Positions 22,915 to 34,874 of a DNA stretch of 64,000 nucleotides are shown here, in pieces (position 1 is the first letter of the stretch; each line of letters begins with the position of its first letter). The notes beneath the pieces are model-generated. The model worked only from the letters and a program-made list of their open reading frames with translations. It did no database searches and was not told where the DNA came from. The position numbers were made by a program, and so were the translations under genes. Where the stretch lies: contig NC_045427.1 of the NCBI RefSeq assembly GCF_902635505.1, positions 53,284,539 to 53,348,538 on the forward strand. The letters are read 5' to 3'. This DNA comes from Sarcophilus harrisii. Its lineage: Eukaryota; Chordata; Mammalia; Dasyuromorphia; Dasyuridae.

Positions 22915-24689
22915 ACTGCTCTCTAGTAGCATTTTTCTTGAGCTGAAAACCCAGTTATGAGATACCCCTTGTGGATCCTAGAACTCTTTCAGTCAAAAGA
23001 AGTAGAGGTAGGTGCTTCATGGGGTCATTATTTCAGTTAAAGGGTACTTAGAGGTAATTTACTCTCTCATTTTACATTCGAGGAAACCAAGGGGGAAAAA
23101 GGTAGCAGGAGCTTGAATTCCACTCCAACTCCAAATCCACAGTGCTTTCTGTTGTTCTACACTACTTTTCTTACAGATTGACATAAACCAATGTCTCATT
23201 CTTATCGAACAAGCCCTTTTAAAAATTCTTTTAACCACCACTAAGCCTCTGCTATCTATAGAAACTCAGTAGAAATTTAGTCAAGAAAGTCAAACAGTGA
23301 AAGTAAATTTGCCTCAATGTTAGTTGTCCTTGAATATCAGATGACTTTTTAAAGAAGATAATTTTTAAAGTATAGGAATTAATGTTGGATCTGTGATTTC
23401 ATTGATATTGGGAACTCCTGGATAAGGAAATGCCCGCTCCCATTGTAGTTTGTTACCTTCGCTTCAGCAGTCCTAAAAGAATTGCTTTGCATATGGAGAA
23501 GTTAAGTCAATTGCACAGAATCAAACAGTATGGATCAGAGTCAGTACTTGAATTGTAAAAGCAGCAGTGTAATTCGGGATAAATCACTTCAGTGAATCAG
23601 AAGTTTTTAGAGCTCCTCCAAATAAGTATAAGATATGCTTGATATGTTGATACATTTTCCAAGGAGATGTGCTGACTTTTTAAAAATAAAATTCTGAAAA
23701 TACAGAAGTAATGATTAGGTAACTAACATATGTTTCCTATATGATATCTCTAAATGTAGTCTGCAGTTCAGTAAAGCAAGTAGGTCTTCATGAAGATGTA
23801 TTTTTCTTTTCTTCTGGGGAACATTTTTTTTGGGGGGGGGGAGTTGGTGGTATTGCAGATAGCAGGGGAGGATGGCTAACATTGAATCATTTCTGAATCT
23901 TGTAATAAACTAATAATCACATTTACCTGGATGGAATTTTTTAGAAGTTATTGTGAGCTTACAACATGCTAAGTATTGAAATAGAAAATTTGAGTCATTT
24001 CATTTTCTCAAGCACTTCATGTGCTAGTCTGGCAAGACAACACATAAAGAAAGCATGGCTTAACCTCAGTATAGATGGAAAGACCAGCTAGTACTTAAGT
24101 TTTAGCACCACAGTTGGCAGGACCTAAAGGATCTTGGCTAACGATGGCTTTGTGAGTAATAGAGAATGAGGCTCTGGGATATTGTTGGTAGTGGAGATTG
24201 TAGGGATGGATACCAGTGCTGTACGGGAACTGAGCAATGAGGGTTAAGCTACAGCAAAAGTCAGTCCATGGCTCCTCACAGTGTGGCCTGGTAATGTTGA
24301 TACCTTAGAATTCTAAAATATCTGATATTTTTCTCTAAATTTTTGTATTCACTTGTGTCCTTAAGCATCATTAATCTAAGAGATGGTTACTATAGAAAAG
24401 TTAGAGCTGTCACTTACCTTAAAATTCTTTACCTTACTCTTACTCTTAAAATTCTTACCTTAAAATTCAAGCTCAGTGCCCTAATTTTACAGATGAGGAA
24501 TTTGAGGCATAGAGAAGGTAAATCAGTCAATCTATTAAACCTATTAAAGTCAACCTGTTAAAGGACCTGTTCTGTGCCAGTTGCTATACAGATTCTCTCG
24601 GGAAAGACAAAAACATAAACCCAACAGCTCCTGCCTTTAAGAAGCTTACATTTTTTTCAGTTAGATGATAAGTATTAATGTATTAAAGG

Positions 24690-24830
24690 GGTTTGTGTGT
24701 ATGCACATACATATCTATTCATATTGTAATATGTATTTCATATATGTAAAGTATATATTCCCATATGAATATATGATTATTCACATATATGTGTGTATGT
24801 AATCTTTAATATACATATACATGTCATCTA
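24690..24830. repeat. TA-rich ATATGT simple repeat
   Basis: Degenerate runs of CATATA, TATGTA and TGTGTATG. An L2-like end (CTTCTTGAGGGCAGGGACTG) follows at 24,848. Confidence 0.7.
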
Positions 24831-25149
24831 ATGATACAAAATGTAACCTTCTTGAGGGCAGGGACTGATTGTTGGATTTATATCTTTGTTTTTTACATTT
24901 TGTTGTTTTCCATCCAGATTTTTATACTTAATAACATTGATTCTCAAATCCCATTTTTTCATGATTCAGTAGATCATGAGATTTTGAATATTGGGAATGC
25001 AGTACTTAAAGATTTGGTTTGGTAAATTCATTTGGATGACATTGGTATACTTTTTTGAGAGGAAATTAGTAGATTTTCATTCTGTATAAGCATTGGACAT
25101 GATTGATAGTGGGATATATTTAAGAAAAACTTATTCACAAAATGTGAAA

Positions 25150-25690
25150 CAAGAAAAATGGCAGATTTGGAGAACAGAGAGAAATATATAAGAATAATTG
25201 GACTGCTAGAAAGTTCTAACCAAAAAGAGAACTATGACACAGTAATGCAGGAAATAATCCAAGAAAAATGTCCTAGAATGATAGAACATGAGGGGAAAGT
25301 AGAAATAGAAAAAAATCCATCAATCATCACCTCAAAGAGATCCTATGTGGAAAACACAGGAATATTGTTGCCAAATTTCGAAACTGCCAGGTCAAAGAAA
25401 CAATTTTGTAAGAGGGGGGAAAATTCAAATATGCTGGAGGTACAATTATAATTGTACAAGATTTATCAGCAGCTTAATAAAAGACCGTGGGTTATGGAAT
25501 CATATATACCAACAACCAAAAGAACTAGGCTTGCAGCCAAAAGTATCATATCCAGCAAAATGATCTATAATCCTAAATGAGAAAAATTGGACATTCAACA
25601 AACTTGCAGATTTTCAGGACTTCCTATTAACCAAATCCGAATTTAAAAGAAAATGTAACATATAAGAACTGATATGAAAACTCAATTTTA
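25150..25690 (+). mobile_element. L1 ORF1 fragment (marsupial LINE-1)
   Basis: Translation gives ADLENREKYIRIIGLLESS followed by MQEIIQEKCPRM, then after a frame change ELGLQPKVSYPAKLSIIL. These match the conserved RRM and C-terminal parts of L1 ORF1p (YPAKLS is diagnostic). The frame is broken. Adjoining sequence to about 26.08 kb may belong to the same L1. Confidence 0.75.
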
Positions 25691-26424
25691 AGAAACTTAA
25701 CATGGACAGATGGTTTAAATGACAAATTATTTGGGGGGGGTGTATAAGATACATATCAACAGTGGGATAGCTTAAAGTAAAAATAACAATCATGTTAAAC
25801 AAATGAGGTGCTGAGAAAAAAATAAACACAGAGGTATTAGAGGAGAGAAGAGGGCTCATAGTTCTGAAAACCTACTCACATTGGGAATGGGTTTAATAGG
25901 TAACACTTACATATATGTACCACAAAGAATATAACACTCTCCGAAATCTATAAAGAAATGAGGGAAAAGAATGGTTGGATGAGGAAGCAAAGGATTAGGG
26001 AAGAAGCCGAGGGAGGGATTCTTGGGGGGAGGGGGAGGTTAAAAGCAAGCCAAGTTATGCAGCAGAATTTAAAGAGGCAGCAAGGACAAGAAAGACATGT
26101 ATGTATTTTTAGAGGTGTGTGTGTGTCTATATATGTATATCTAAGTATATTTTTTCTTAAATGTAGCTTGCTTGGGAGTGGTGGATGGGATGAAAGAGGA
26201 GAAAAAAGAATAAAGTAAATAATGTGAGCAGTAGAGAACCAAAGAACAATTTACAAAGAAGTAAAGAAAAAATAGTCATTCATAAATATAATTCTGATAC
26301 ATATGTGTTTTTTATACACACACACATACATACTTTCTTGAGCTGGTAATTTGTTTTTATATATTTTGAATCCTCCCTGATATTCTGCTGGGCACATAAC
26401 AATATTTTCTTTGGTTTTGCTTTG

Positions 26425-26425
<1 letters not shown>

Positions 26426-26487
<62 letters not shown>

Positions 26488-26519
26488 CTTGTTTCCCCCC
26501 ACCTTTTTTTTTTTTTTTT
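26426..26519. repeat. Long T runs
   Basis: A 57-base T run (26,426-26,482), then CTTGTTTCCCCCCACC and a further T run. It may be the tail of a reversed retroelement, but no body was recognised. Confidence 0.9.
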
Positions 26520-26784
26520 ACTGTTTTTTCAAATAAAAGAAAAAAAAAGAAAAACTTATAATTTTTCATTAACATATGATATAATTAGGCAAAGACTGAT
26601 AAGATAGGATTAATTAATTAAGTACCTTTTCCTCTGTTATTTACAATTTTTCTCAATATTAAAAGAATGAAGAAATAAATATATCACAGAATCATAAACA
26701 TCTTATATTCTGATTTAGGACATTTTCACTGACTGGCATATAGTAGATGTTTAATAGCTGATTAACTATCTAATAGCATCTAAC

Positions 26785-26985
26785 ATGCTGCATTTTAAAG
26801 CATTTACTTGTGTTAACTCATTTGGTCCTCATGGCAGCCTTTGGAGTTATGAGCATTAGCCCCATTTTGGAGATGAAGACACTGAGGTAGAGAGAAGTTA
26901 AATGACTTGCTCAGAATCTAACAACTGGTGACCGTCTGAGTCAGTATTTGATAGTGACACCAACGCTCCGCTCCTCTAGTCAGGA
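26785..26985 (-). repeat. MIR-family SINE, reversed
   Basis: TAACTCATTTGGTCCTCATGG, CCCCATTTTGGAGATGAAGACACTGAGG, AATGACTTGCTCAGAATCTAACA. Confidence 0.7.
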
Positions 26986-27309
26986 AGGAATGCATAGTCC
27001 CATTCCTACCTGATCGAGAAGCCCCTCTGTAACAGTCATTGATCATTTGGATCTTTAGTGGAGGAGAACCTGCCTGTGCCCCATTTCACTCTTGTGAAAG
27101 CTCAGATCTTTTTTCCATTCTATCAGGCCCAAGACTGTGTACAATTTCCACCCACTGCTTCTAGTGATCCTTTCTGAGATTGAGCAAAAGAAAACTCATT
27201 CTTATTCTTCTTGATAGCTCTTAACTGTACAGTTCTGTGATGTGTGCTTAAAATGCTGAGTAGGTTAATTATGCTTACCACCAGGGCAAAAAAAAGGCCA
27301 AACTTCTGT

Positions 27310-27485
27310 GCTACAGTAAAACATGTGTTAGATTTCCAGTCAGAGATTTACTTTGAAATCCTGGATCTGTTACTATTTGTGTGTTCTTAGGCACTTATAT
27401 CTTTAGTTTTCCCACCTATAAAACAAAAGAATTTAAATTAAATTACTTTTAAGGTCTTCTAAGTTCCACATATGTAATCCTAAAA
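27310..27485 (+). repeat. MIR fragment
   Basis: GATTTCCAGTCAGAGATTTACTTTGAAATCC, TGTGTTCTTAGGCACTTATA, TTTTCCCACCTATAAAACA follow the MIR order. Confidence 0.6.
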
Positions 27486-27727
27486 AAAAAATTATTTTTT
27501 TTTGTCAATAGATTTTTGTGCTTAGCTTTGTTTTTGGTTATCTTTTCTTAGTAAATTTATTTATTTTTAATATACATTGCTTTATGATCATGTTGAGAAA
27601 GGAATATACATCTTTCGAGGCATCTCTACAATCACTTTGTTCATTTTTTTATAGAACAATGATATTCCATTGATAGAACAATATTCCATTAGATTATTTT
27701 AATAATTGGATTTTTCCTTTTTTTCAG

Positions 27728-27808
27728 ATCATATCATATATGACAATATGCACCTTATTCTGAAGAAAAGGCACAATGTCCAAGGAACATTAAAAAAAAG
27801 TCTGTGAG
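27728..27808 (+). other. ZDHHC7: ZDHHC7 exon 2 (probable noncoding exon)
   Basis: A pyrimidine-rich acceptor ending TTTTTTTCAG precedes an 81-nt segment that closes with a near-consensus donor, GTGAG|GTAAGT. The exon carries no main-frame start. Human ZDHHC7 also has a 5' UTR split by introns (recalled, not checked). The call rests on splice-site strength and placement between exon 1 and the first coding exon. RNA data are needed to prove it. Confidence 0.6.
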
Positions 27809-27906
27809 GTAAGTTAAATCAGTTTATGGATATGAACTCTAATTTTTCTTTTATCTTTTGGAAGATTAGAGAGTTATTTTAAGTAGGCTTGATTGTTACT
27901 TTAAAA

Positions 27907-28190
27907 GTGTGGTGGGCCATGGCTGAAGTCCCTGAGGCTGGGGAAACTTGAGGCTGGCATGTCAATTGAGTTAGGAAGTTCAGACTTATAAAAGAGTTAA
28001 AGCTGATTGTATCAGCACAAACTGACACCAGTAAAGTAAGCCCTGGGAATTGGAGGGTCTCGGTCATCAGGCTGCCTAAGGAGAGGAGTGCCAGAACAGA
28101 TTAGAAAATGGAGCAAGTTAAAGCTTCTATGCTGACCAGTATTGGTATTGGGCCCCTGAAAGGCCTACATTAGATAGACCCAGTTTTAGG
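27907..28190 (+). pseudogene. 7SL (SRP) RNA pseudogene
   Basis: Aligns by eye along almost the whole of 7SL RNA. Matching blocks in order: GTGTGGTGGGCC near the 5' end, GAGGCTGGGG and TTGAGTTAGGAAGTTC in the Alu-like part, CAGCACAAACTGACACC-type loop, then in the S domain GGCTGCCTAAGGAG, AATGGAGCAAGTTAAAGC, TATGCTGACCAGTATTGG and a final AGACCC. 7SL forms the scaffold of the signal recognition particle. Many substitutions and no clear poly-A tail point to an old, non-functional copy. It starts about 100 bp beyond the exon 2 donor of ZDHHC7. Confidence 0.8.
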
Positions 28191-28553
28191 GAAATAAGTG
28201 CAGAAACTAGACCATATCATATGGTCAATATAATGGTATAATAATTTCAGAGGGAAATCTTTGTATAGCTGAATCAGCTTGGTTTGGTTTGTCTTGTCCC
28301 TTTAAGAAATTAGTTCTTAAGGCAGCCAACTGTCAGAGTAAACATTTGTGGCATATTATAGTACAATGTGCTGTCATTTATGTGACTTAATATAATATGT
28401 TTTTGTGATTCTTGAAAAATTTTGGTTCATTCTCTTCCTCTGTGTCCTTATCTTAGAGGGAGTTGCTAGGATCAGATTAGTAGTGGTTAAATTTGGGATA
28501 GGGAACATATAGATTTGTCAGTGATTCTTGTTTTCAAATGGGAGATGCATTTT

Positions 28554-29641
28554 TTTTTTAAATTATAGCTTTTTATTGACAGAACATATGCATGGCTAAT
28601 TTTTACAACATTGTCCCTTGTACTCACTGCTGTTCCAACTTTTCCCTTCCCTCCCTCCACCCCCTCCCCTAGATGGCAGGCACTCTCATACATGTTAAAC
28701 ATGTTATAGTATATCCTAGATACAATATATGTGTGCAGATCTGTACAGTTCTTTTATTGCACGAGAAAAATTAGATTCAGAAGGTAAAAATAACCTGGGG
28801 AGAAAAACAAAAATGCAAATACTCCACATTCATTTCCCAATGTTCCTTCTCTGGGTGTATTGATCAATTGGAACTGAGTTAGATCTTCCCTTTGTTGAAG
28901 ATATCCACTTCCATCAGAATACATCCTCTTATAGTATGGTTGTTGAAGTATATAATGATCTCCTGGTTCTGCTCATTTCACTCAGCATCAGTTCCTGTAA
29001 GTCTCTCCAAGCCTCTCTGTATTCATCCTGCTGGTCATTTCTTACAGAACAATAATATTCATAACATTCATATACCACAATTTACCCAATCATTCTCCAA
29101 TTGATGGGCATCCACTCATTTTCCAGTTTCTAGCCACTACAAAAAGGGCTGCCACAAACATTTCTGCACATGTGGGTCCTTTTTCCTTCTTTAATATCTC
29201 TTTGGGATATAAGCCCAGTAGTAACACTGCTGGATCAAAGGGTATGCACAGTTTGATAACTTTTTGGGCATAATTACAGATTGCTCTCCAGAATGGTTGG
29301 ATTCGGTCACAACTCCACTAACAATGCATCAGTGTCCCAGTTTTTCCTGCAGCCCCTCCAACATTCATCATTATCTTTTCCTGTCATTCTAGGCAATCTG
29401 ACAGATGTGTAGTGGTATCTCAGAGTTGTCTTAATTTGCATTTCTCTGATCAGTAGTGATTTAGAACACCTTTTCATATGAGTAGAAATAGTTGCAATTT
29501 CATCATCTGAAAATTGTTTATTCATATCCTTTGATTATTTGTCAATTGGAGAATGGCTTGATTTCTTATAAATTGGAGTCAATTCTCTATATATTTTGGA
29601 AATGAGGCCTTTATCAGAACCTTTTAACTGTAAAAATGTTT
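28554..29641 (-). mobile_element. L1 3' end, 5'-truncated, with target duplications
   Basis: Reversed L1 with 3' UTR and the ORF2 C-terminal region. The - strand gives CSKSLLIREMQIKTTLRYHY and CWRGCRKNWDTDALL, the conserved end of L1 ORF2p. Flanks show a 15-base duplication, TGGGAGATGCATTTT, at 28,539-28,553 and 29,642-29,656. The frame is broken. Confidence 0.85.
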
Positions 29642-29657
29642 TGGGAGATGCATTTTG

Positions 29658-29795
29658 AAACTTTTTTTGAGGGGCTGAGGCAGTTGTGGTTAAATGACTT
29701 GTCTAGGGTCATATAGTTAGGACATAGTAAGTGTCTGAGTTCAGATTTGAATTCAGAGCCGATTTTATCCACTGTACCATCTAGCTGCTCCTGCA
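29658..29795 (-). repeat. Marsupial SINE/MIR, reversed
   Basis: GGCTGAGGCAGTTGTGGTTAAATGAC, GGGTCATATAGTTAGGAC, TTTGAATTCAGAGC and CCACTGTACCATCTAGCTGC. Confidence 0.7.
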
Positions 29796-30224
29796 ATATA
29801 GTTCTTAAATATTTTGTAAAATCATTATCCTCCACATTTACATAGAAAAAGAGGGTTTTTTTGTTTGTTTTCCGTTTTTAAACTGGAGAGGTTAAAGAGC
29901 AAAGAAGAGAGAGCTAGAGATCTTTTTGTTCCTAGTCTAGTGGGCCTTCTTTATTCCTGTGCTTTTAGATTTTGTAAGCTTTCTTTGGCTTTAGTAGGCA
30001 GGAACTAAAATCCTTTAATGTGATGGAGATTTGTATTTGAATTTAATTCCTATACAGAGTTTTCAAAATTGAGCATAAATGAAAAGAGACTATTTGTTTC
30101 AGATATTCTTAGCTGATTATCAGTATTCTTAGGTCTCCATTTTCCATTGATGACTGCTTGTTTTTGATATATGGAACATCATATGGTGGCTAGGTCACCC
30201 TCCTCCTGATTTTTCAGCTTTCTT

Positions 30225-30345
30225 TTGTGTATAGTCTTCCCCCATCAGACTGTGAGCTTCTTGAAGGCAGAGAGACTGTCTTTTACCTTTTTTTTGTATC
30301 CCCAGTGCTTAGTGGCACTATACCTGGCACATTGAATTAGCTTTA
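30225..30345 (+). repeat. L2 3' end
   Basis: CATCAGACTGTGAGCTTCTTGAAGGCAG then GTATCCCCAGTGCTTAGTGGCAC, the standard L2 tail. Confidence 0.7.
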
Positions 30346-32339
30346 TCTTGTGTGCTTGGAGCTGTAGCTTATCCTAAATAGTGTTACCTATTTTATAGAC
30401 CTCAGAGGCCATCTAGTCAAATTTTTCCTTTAGAGTGTCCTGATTAGCAGACAAAGAGCTTCTTCATGATGACATCGAGTGAGGGGAGAATGTAGGACCT
30501 CATGAAACATTCTATTCCACTTTTGGAGAGCCCTAGTTGTAAACATTTTTCTTTAGATGAAGTTAAAAATCAACCTTCAATAGTTGACTTGCTTCTTCTA
30601 TCTCTAGACTTTTGAATGCCTTACATCTTTCAACATGTCAGTAGATATCCAAGCTCTTGTTTGATTATATTCCATAGGAAATGATTCCATTCCAGAGAAT
30701 ATAATGGTTCCATATTCAGTAAATAGAACCTCTTGGGAGCCTTAGGCACTCAAAGACTGTGCATTCCTGATCTTCAGTTCATCTACTTATAACCAATTAT
30801 CTACAGTAAAGAATCCTTTATGGACATTATCTCCTCTTTCCCTCCTCCCCCCAAAACCTGTCCACTTTTCTGGTTGAAAGTTATTATTCAAGCTAAAATG
30901 ATGTCACTGAAGTCTTTTCTGCCTTAAAAACTACATTTATTCTTTAGCTCCTCTTATTTTCTGTCTCTTAGGTAGTCCAACTGTCCTCACAGGAAAAAGT
31001 GTCTCATAGTCTGCTTGCCAAAAACTCGACTTCTTTTACTGGTTTCCTTCTCTGAAGAATATGGAAATTGTATTAGAGGTGATTTCCAAGGACTTTTCTA
31101 GTTCTAGGATTCAGTGAGGTGGTTTAGAATAATTAGCCAGTATCACAGTATAACTATATGTGTGTGTATTATTACATAAATATAAAACTTTTTGCCTTTC
31201 AAGTTTGGTACATTTTGAAGACCTTTAGATTTGCAGTCAAATCCATGCTTTGCTTTCTCCCTTTGGTTTTGGGCAAGTCATTTAAATTCTAGGTGTATTG
31301 GACTACTTGGCTACTATCGCCTCGCTGGCAGATCTAAATCTATATTCTAATTTATTTGAAATTGAAAGTTTCTAATCTAGAAGCTGTTTCTTGATTAACA
31401 GAAATTTGTGAATTTTGATATTCTGAGAAGTGGGTGCTATTTTTATTTAACATGATAGTAAATACCTTGAATTGGGAATGGAGTAAAAATTCCATTAAAT
31501 CTGAGAAAACTGACTATTGCTGTTAGAGCAGAAAAATGGTGATCAAGCATCGTCTTGACTGCTAACAATCAATAGAATGCTTTCCAATTTCTCTTAAAAA
31601 TGAACTTCACATGAATTAGTATGAAATCAGTAATGATTTTGATATTAAGAGTAACTCTAGGTGTTCATGTTATTCTTTAATGGGTATAGTACTTTAGTAG
31701 CATATTTTTTATAAATTCTCATTAGTACAACTTTCCTAAGATTAGTGTCTCAAAAGAATTGTTTCTTTACTTCTGGCCTCTGCCTTTGTCCTAATTAGGA
31801 CAATTATAGTAATTTGTTACATTTTTTCCATGTTGTGAAGAAACTTATGTAATCTTGATATTGTTTTATACATTATTTGCTCTTTTGAAAAATTTGAATA
31901 ATTGTTTTTTGATTATTAAATCATTTTCTCATTGACTTTTGTTATAATTTCAGAAAGATGTTTCTATAAAAATGTTGGCGCTAAAACACAATCATAATGT
32001 TTGCATCAAGGAATGTTCTGTTTTGCTTTTTGTCTTTAGATTTTTTCACATAAACCCTACAATTTAATTAAACATTCATTAAGCACCCAATCTGTGTAAG
32101 GCACTGTAAGAAATTAATTAAAATGAGTCCGCCCATAAGATATTTGTACATGTTTTAAAGACACATCTCTTAAAGTATATCAATTGGTAGTTTCAGTTTC
32201 TTTGGGAACTTTCATATTGTTCATATTTGAATTAATGTGAAGTCATAGGACATGTATTTAAATTTTGCCTCATATGCTTAACAAACCTTTGTGACTTTAG
32301 ACGATTGTGTTTGGGCACTGGTTTTTAATGACTGAATGG

Positions 32340-32572
32340 GTTTAAGCCTCAAACTGCGACCTGTTGAAGATTTTAGCTTACAAAGACTGAGGTCTCCCAC
32401 TGTTCAAGAGCCATCTCCAGTCATTCTGAGCTATACCTGGCCACTGGAACCCTGATGGATCTGGAGGGGGAAGTGAGGCCAGGGACCTTGCCCAGCTCCA
32501 TCACTCGAATGTCATGGCGTCACACTCCTAATGTCATGGTCCTCTTCGAGAATAAAGGACAAACTACAACCA
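32340..32572 (+). repeat. RTE-tailed marsupial SINE
   Basis: CAAAGACTGAGGTCTCCCAC, GAGCCATCTCCAGTCATTC, CTGGCCACTGGAACCCTGAT and the tail GGTCCTCTTCGAGAATAAAG are a good match to the RTE-derived SINE of marsupials. Confidence 0.75.
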
Positions 32573-32707
32573 TCTGCTTTTATAATGTAATGTAGTTGAA
32601 TTACTTGATCTCCAAAGTTTTACTCTGCACACACCGTCCTCTGCTGGTTAGAAGGTCTGCTTTAAAATGAAAAACACACCATTACCAGGACTGGTTACTC
32701 TTTATCA

Positions 32708-32840
32708 CATTTGCCTTGACTTGGTTGCTGGTGGGAGCTCCTTAATATTCTTTGCTTCCCATCTTTCATCTTCACTAAACATACTCCTTTGAGTTTTAAG
32801 CCATCTCAATTTATCATCCAATCCAGATCCTGGTGGTTAA
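32708..32840 (+). repeat. Direct repeat within L2, copy 1
   Basis: CATTTGCCTTGACTTGG ... CCAGATCCTGGTGGTTAA. Copy 2 at 33,995 differs at only two bases plus a 2-base indel by eye. Confidence 0.9.
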
Positions 32841-33158
32841 CCCTCAACTCCTAGGAAATCTTCCTTCCTCAGTGAGTTTAATACCTGGCTCCCAATCTCT
32901 CTCCTCCCCATCTCATGCCTCCTTACTAGGACATTTCAGCATACATATTAGTGCTCCCTCAAACACCTTAAATCCTCAGTTCATCATTCTGATCAATTGC
33001 CATGACTTTGTTCTCTACTTTGGTTGAATGAGACACAGAGAAAGCCGTATCTTTAATATTGTCATTACGCTGTGTTCTTCCTCTCTTTTAGTGAATTTTG
33101 GCATAACTTTTTTTCTGATAAAATCTTTTTATCATTTCACCTTTCCTAATGTCTAGTG

Positions 33159-33351
33159 CAGGGGTCCTCAAACTTTTTAAATAGGGGGCCAGTTCACTGT
33201 CCCTCAGACTGTTGGAGGGCCAGACTATAGTAAAAACAAAAAATTTGTTTTGTGGGCCTTTAAATAAAGAAACTTCATAGCCCTGGGTGAAAGGGATAAT
33301 CGGCTTCAGCTGCCGCATCTGGCCCGCGGGCCATAGTTTGAGGACCCCTAG
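33159..33351 (+). mobile_element. hAT-type MITE (Charlie-like), copy 2
   Basis: Terminal inverted repeats CAGGGGTCCTCAAACT and AGTTTGAGGACCCCT. Flanks GTCTAGTG and AGTTAGTG share TAGTG, an eroded 8-bp duplication that contains the CTAG core liked by hAT elements. Noncoding. Confidence 0.8.
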
Positions 33352-33994
33352 TTAGTGATTCTTAGCCCTTTGTTCTCATAGTAATCTTTCATTCCCTCCA
33401 CCCTTCAGTTCTTTCCCAATTCTTGGTGAATCAATTTAACTCTGCAGTATCCTTTCAAAAATACTCTCAAATTCTTTACTCATCTGTTCCATCAGGGATC
33501 ATAATCTTTCCATATTGCAACCCTGGATTACTCCTAGTATCTACTTTTGATAGTCATGTGCTGTCAGAGATAAAAAATCATGGAACTGTGCTGATTGACT
33601 CCAATACAAATTCATGCTACATTACATCATTTGGGCTTTTAATGTAGCGAAGAACGTTTTTGCTATCCCATTTACCCCAGTGACTTCCTTCCTCAAATTT
33701 CCCATTCTCCCTCTCATCCCTGCAGTTGAGGACCCATCTTATTCTTTATTGAAAAAAAAAAGTTAGGCTTTTCCACTTCTTTTTTCTTCCTCATTTCACA
33801 CCATTCAGACACCTTTCCCCTTGATCTCTTCCTTCCCTCTAGTTTTGAATGAAAAGTTGCCAGACTGTCTGCATATATTCTTTCTCATATACCCTCTTGA
33901 ATTCTCCAACAAGTTCCTCCCGCACTGTCATCTCCATTCTCTAATCTTCAGCTTCTTCTTATCTATTTGCTTCTTCCCCTGCCTACCCCAGAGT

Positions 33995-34129
33995 CATTTG
34001 CCTTGACTTGGTTGCTGGTGGGAGCTCCTTAATATTCCTTGCTTCCCATCTCTTTCATCTTCACTAAACATACTCCTTTGAGTTTTAAGCCATCCCAATT
34101 TATCATCCAATCCAGATCCTGGTGGTTAA
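33995..34129 (+). repeat. Direct repeat within L2, copy 2
   Basis: Near-identical to 32,708-32,840. The flanking and intervening sequence does not repeat. Confidence 0.9.
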
Positions 34130-34457
34130 TCCAGGAACTTTTCATTCCAGCTTGCCCTTTTCCTCTTTATAGTAATGCTCTTCACACTCAGTGCCTCGAC
34201 TTCCTTTTTTCCTCGCTGTCTTTTAAACACTCTGTAATATGGTTTCTAGTCCCATCATTCTCCTGAAACTGCTTTCCCCAAAGCTACTGATGCTTTCTTA
34301 ATAGCCAGATCTAATGGCCCTTTCCTCAATCTTTGTTCTTCTTGCCTGTGGTATCTGACATGGTCAGTAACCTTTTGGACACAGGTCCAATCTGATTAAG
34401 TTGTTGTCACTGCTCTCCTGCTTCTTTTACTTCAAATCACTTCTCAGTCCATCACAT

Positions 34458-34695
34458 CGCAGGGGCTAACATTTATATAGTGCTCACTGTGTCAAGTACT
34501 AAAGTAAAGGGCTAAATGTTTCACAAATATGATTTCATTTGATTCTCACAACAGCTCTGCAAGGGAGTGGCTATTATTATCCCCATTTTATAAACACATT
34601 GAGGCACTACGTAAGTACCTGAGATTGGATTTGAATTCTGTTCTTCTTGACTTTAGGCCCAGCATTCCATCCATCGCACTACCTGGTTGTCCATG
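34458..34695 (-). repeat. MIR-family/marsupial SINE, reversed
   Basis: AACATTTATATAGTGCTCAC, GATTCTCACAACAGCTCTGC, ATCCCCATTTTATAAACACA, then CCATCCATCGCACTACCTGG. Confidence 0.8.
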
Positions 34696-34874
34696 CTGCT
34701 TGACTTGACTTAATGATTCTTTGGTAATCTTTGCTGATTCTTCCTCTAGGTTCCATCCAATAATCATGAATTGTCCCCCATGCTTTGGCCTGGGCCTTCT
34801 TCCTCCTCTATACTACCTGACTTAGAGATCTCCTCATTTACCATTGATTTAGTTATTTTTGTGCTGATGATTCC

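Larger units (their letters stand above)
13031..27727 (+). other. ZDHHC7: Intron 1 of ZDHHC7
   Basis: 14.7 kb. It opens with about 400 bp of CT-rich DNA next to the CpG island. It then holds a GT/TA microsatellite, an L3/CR1 3' end, several MIRs, an L2 split by a SINE/RTE unit, a solo LTR, an L1 ORF1 fragment and a long T run. I see nothing recognisable at 13.75-14.2, 17.25-19.2, 19.5-20.4 and 23.0-24.3 kb apart from AT-rich unique sequence. Confidence 0.7.
12916..27807 (+). other. Upstream ORF 2 across exons 1 and 2 (64 codons, spliced)
   Basis: If exon 1 (ending at 13,030) joins exon 2 (starting at 27,728), the ATGATG at 12,916 opens a 64-codon frame. It reads MMCARPPRLPPP... in exon 1 and ends with TGA at 27,805-27,807, one base before the exon 2 donor. 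Only 18 nt then separate it from the ZDHHC7 ATG, in the same frame. The second ATG has A at -3, a moderate context. This could lower or time ZDHHC7 translation (inference). Confidence 0.35.
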
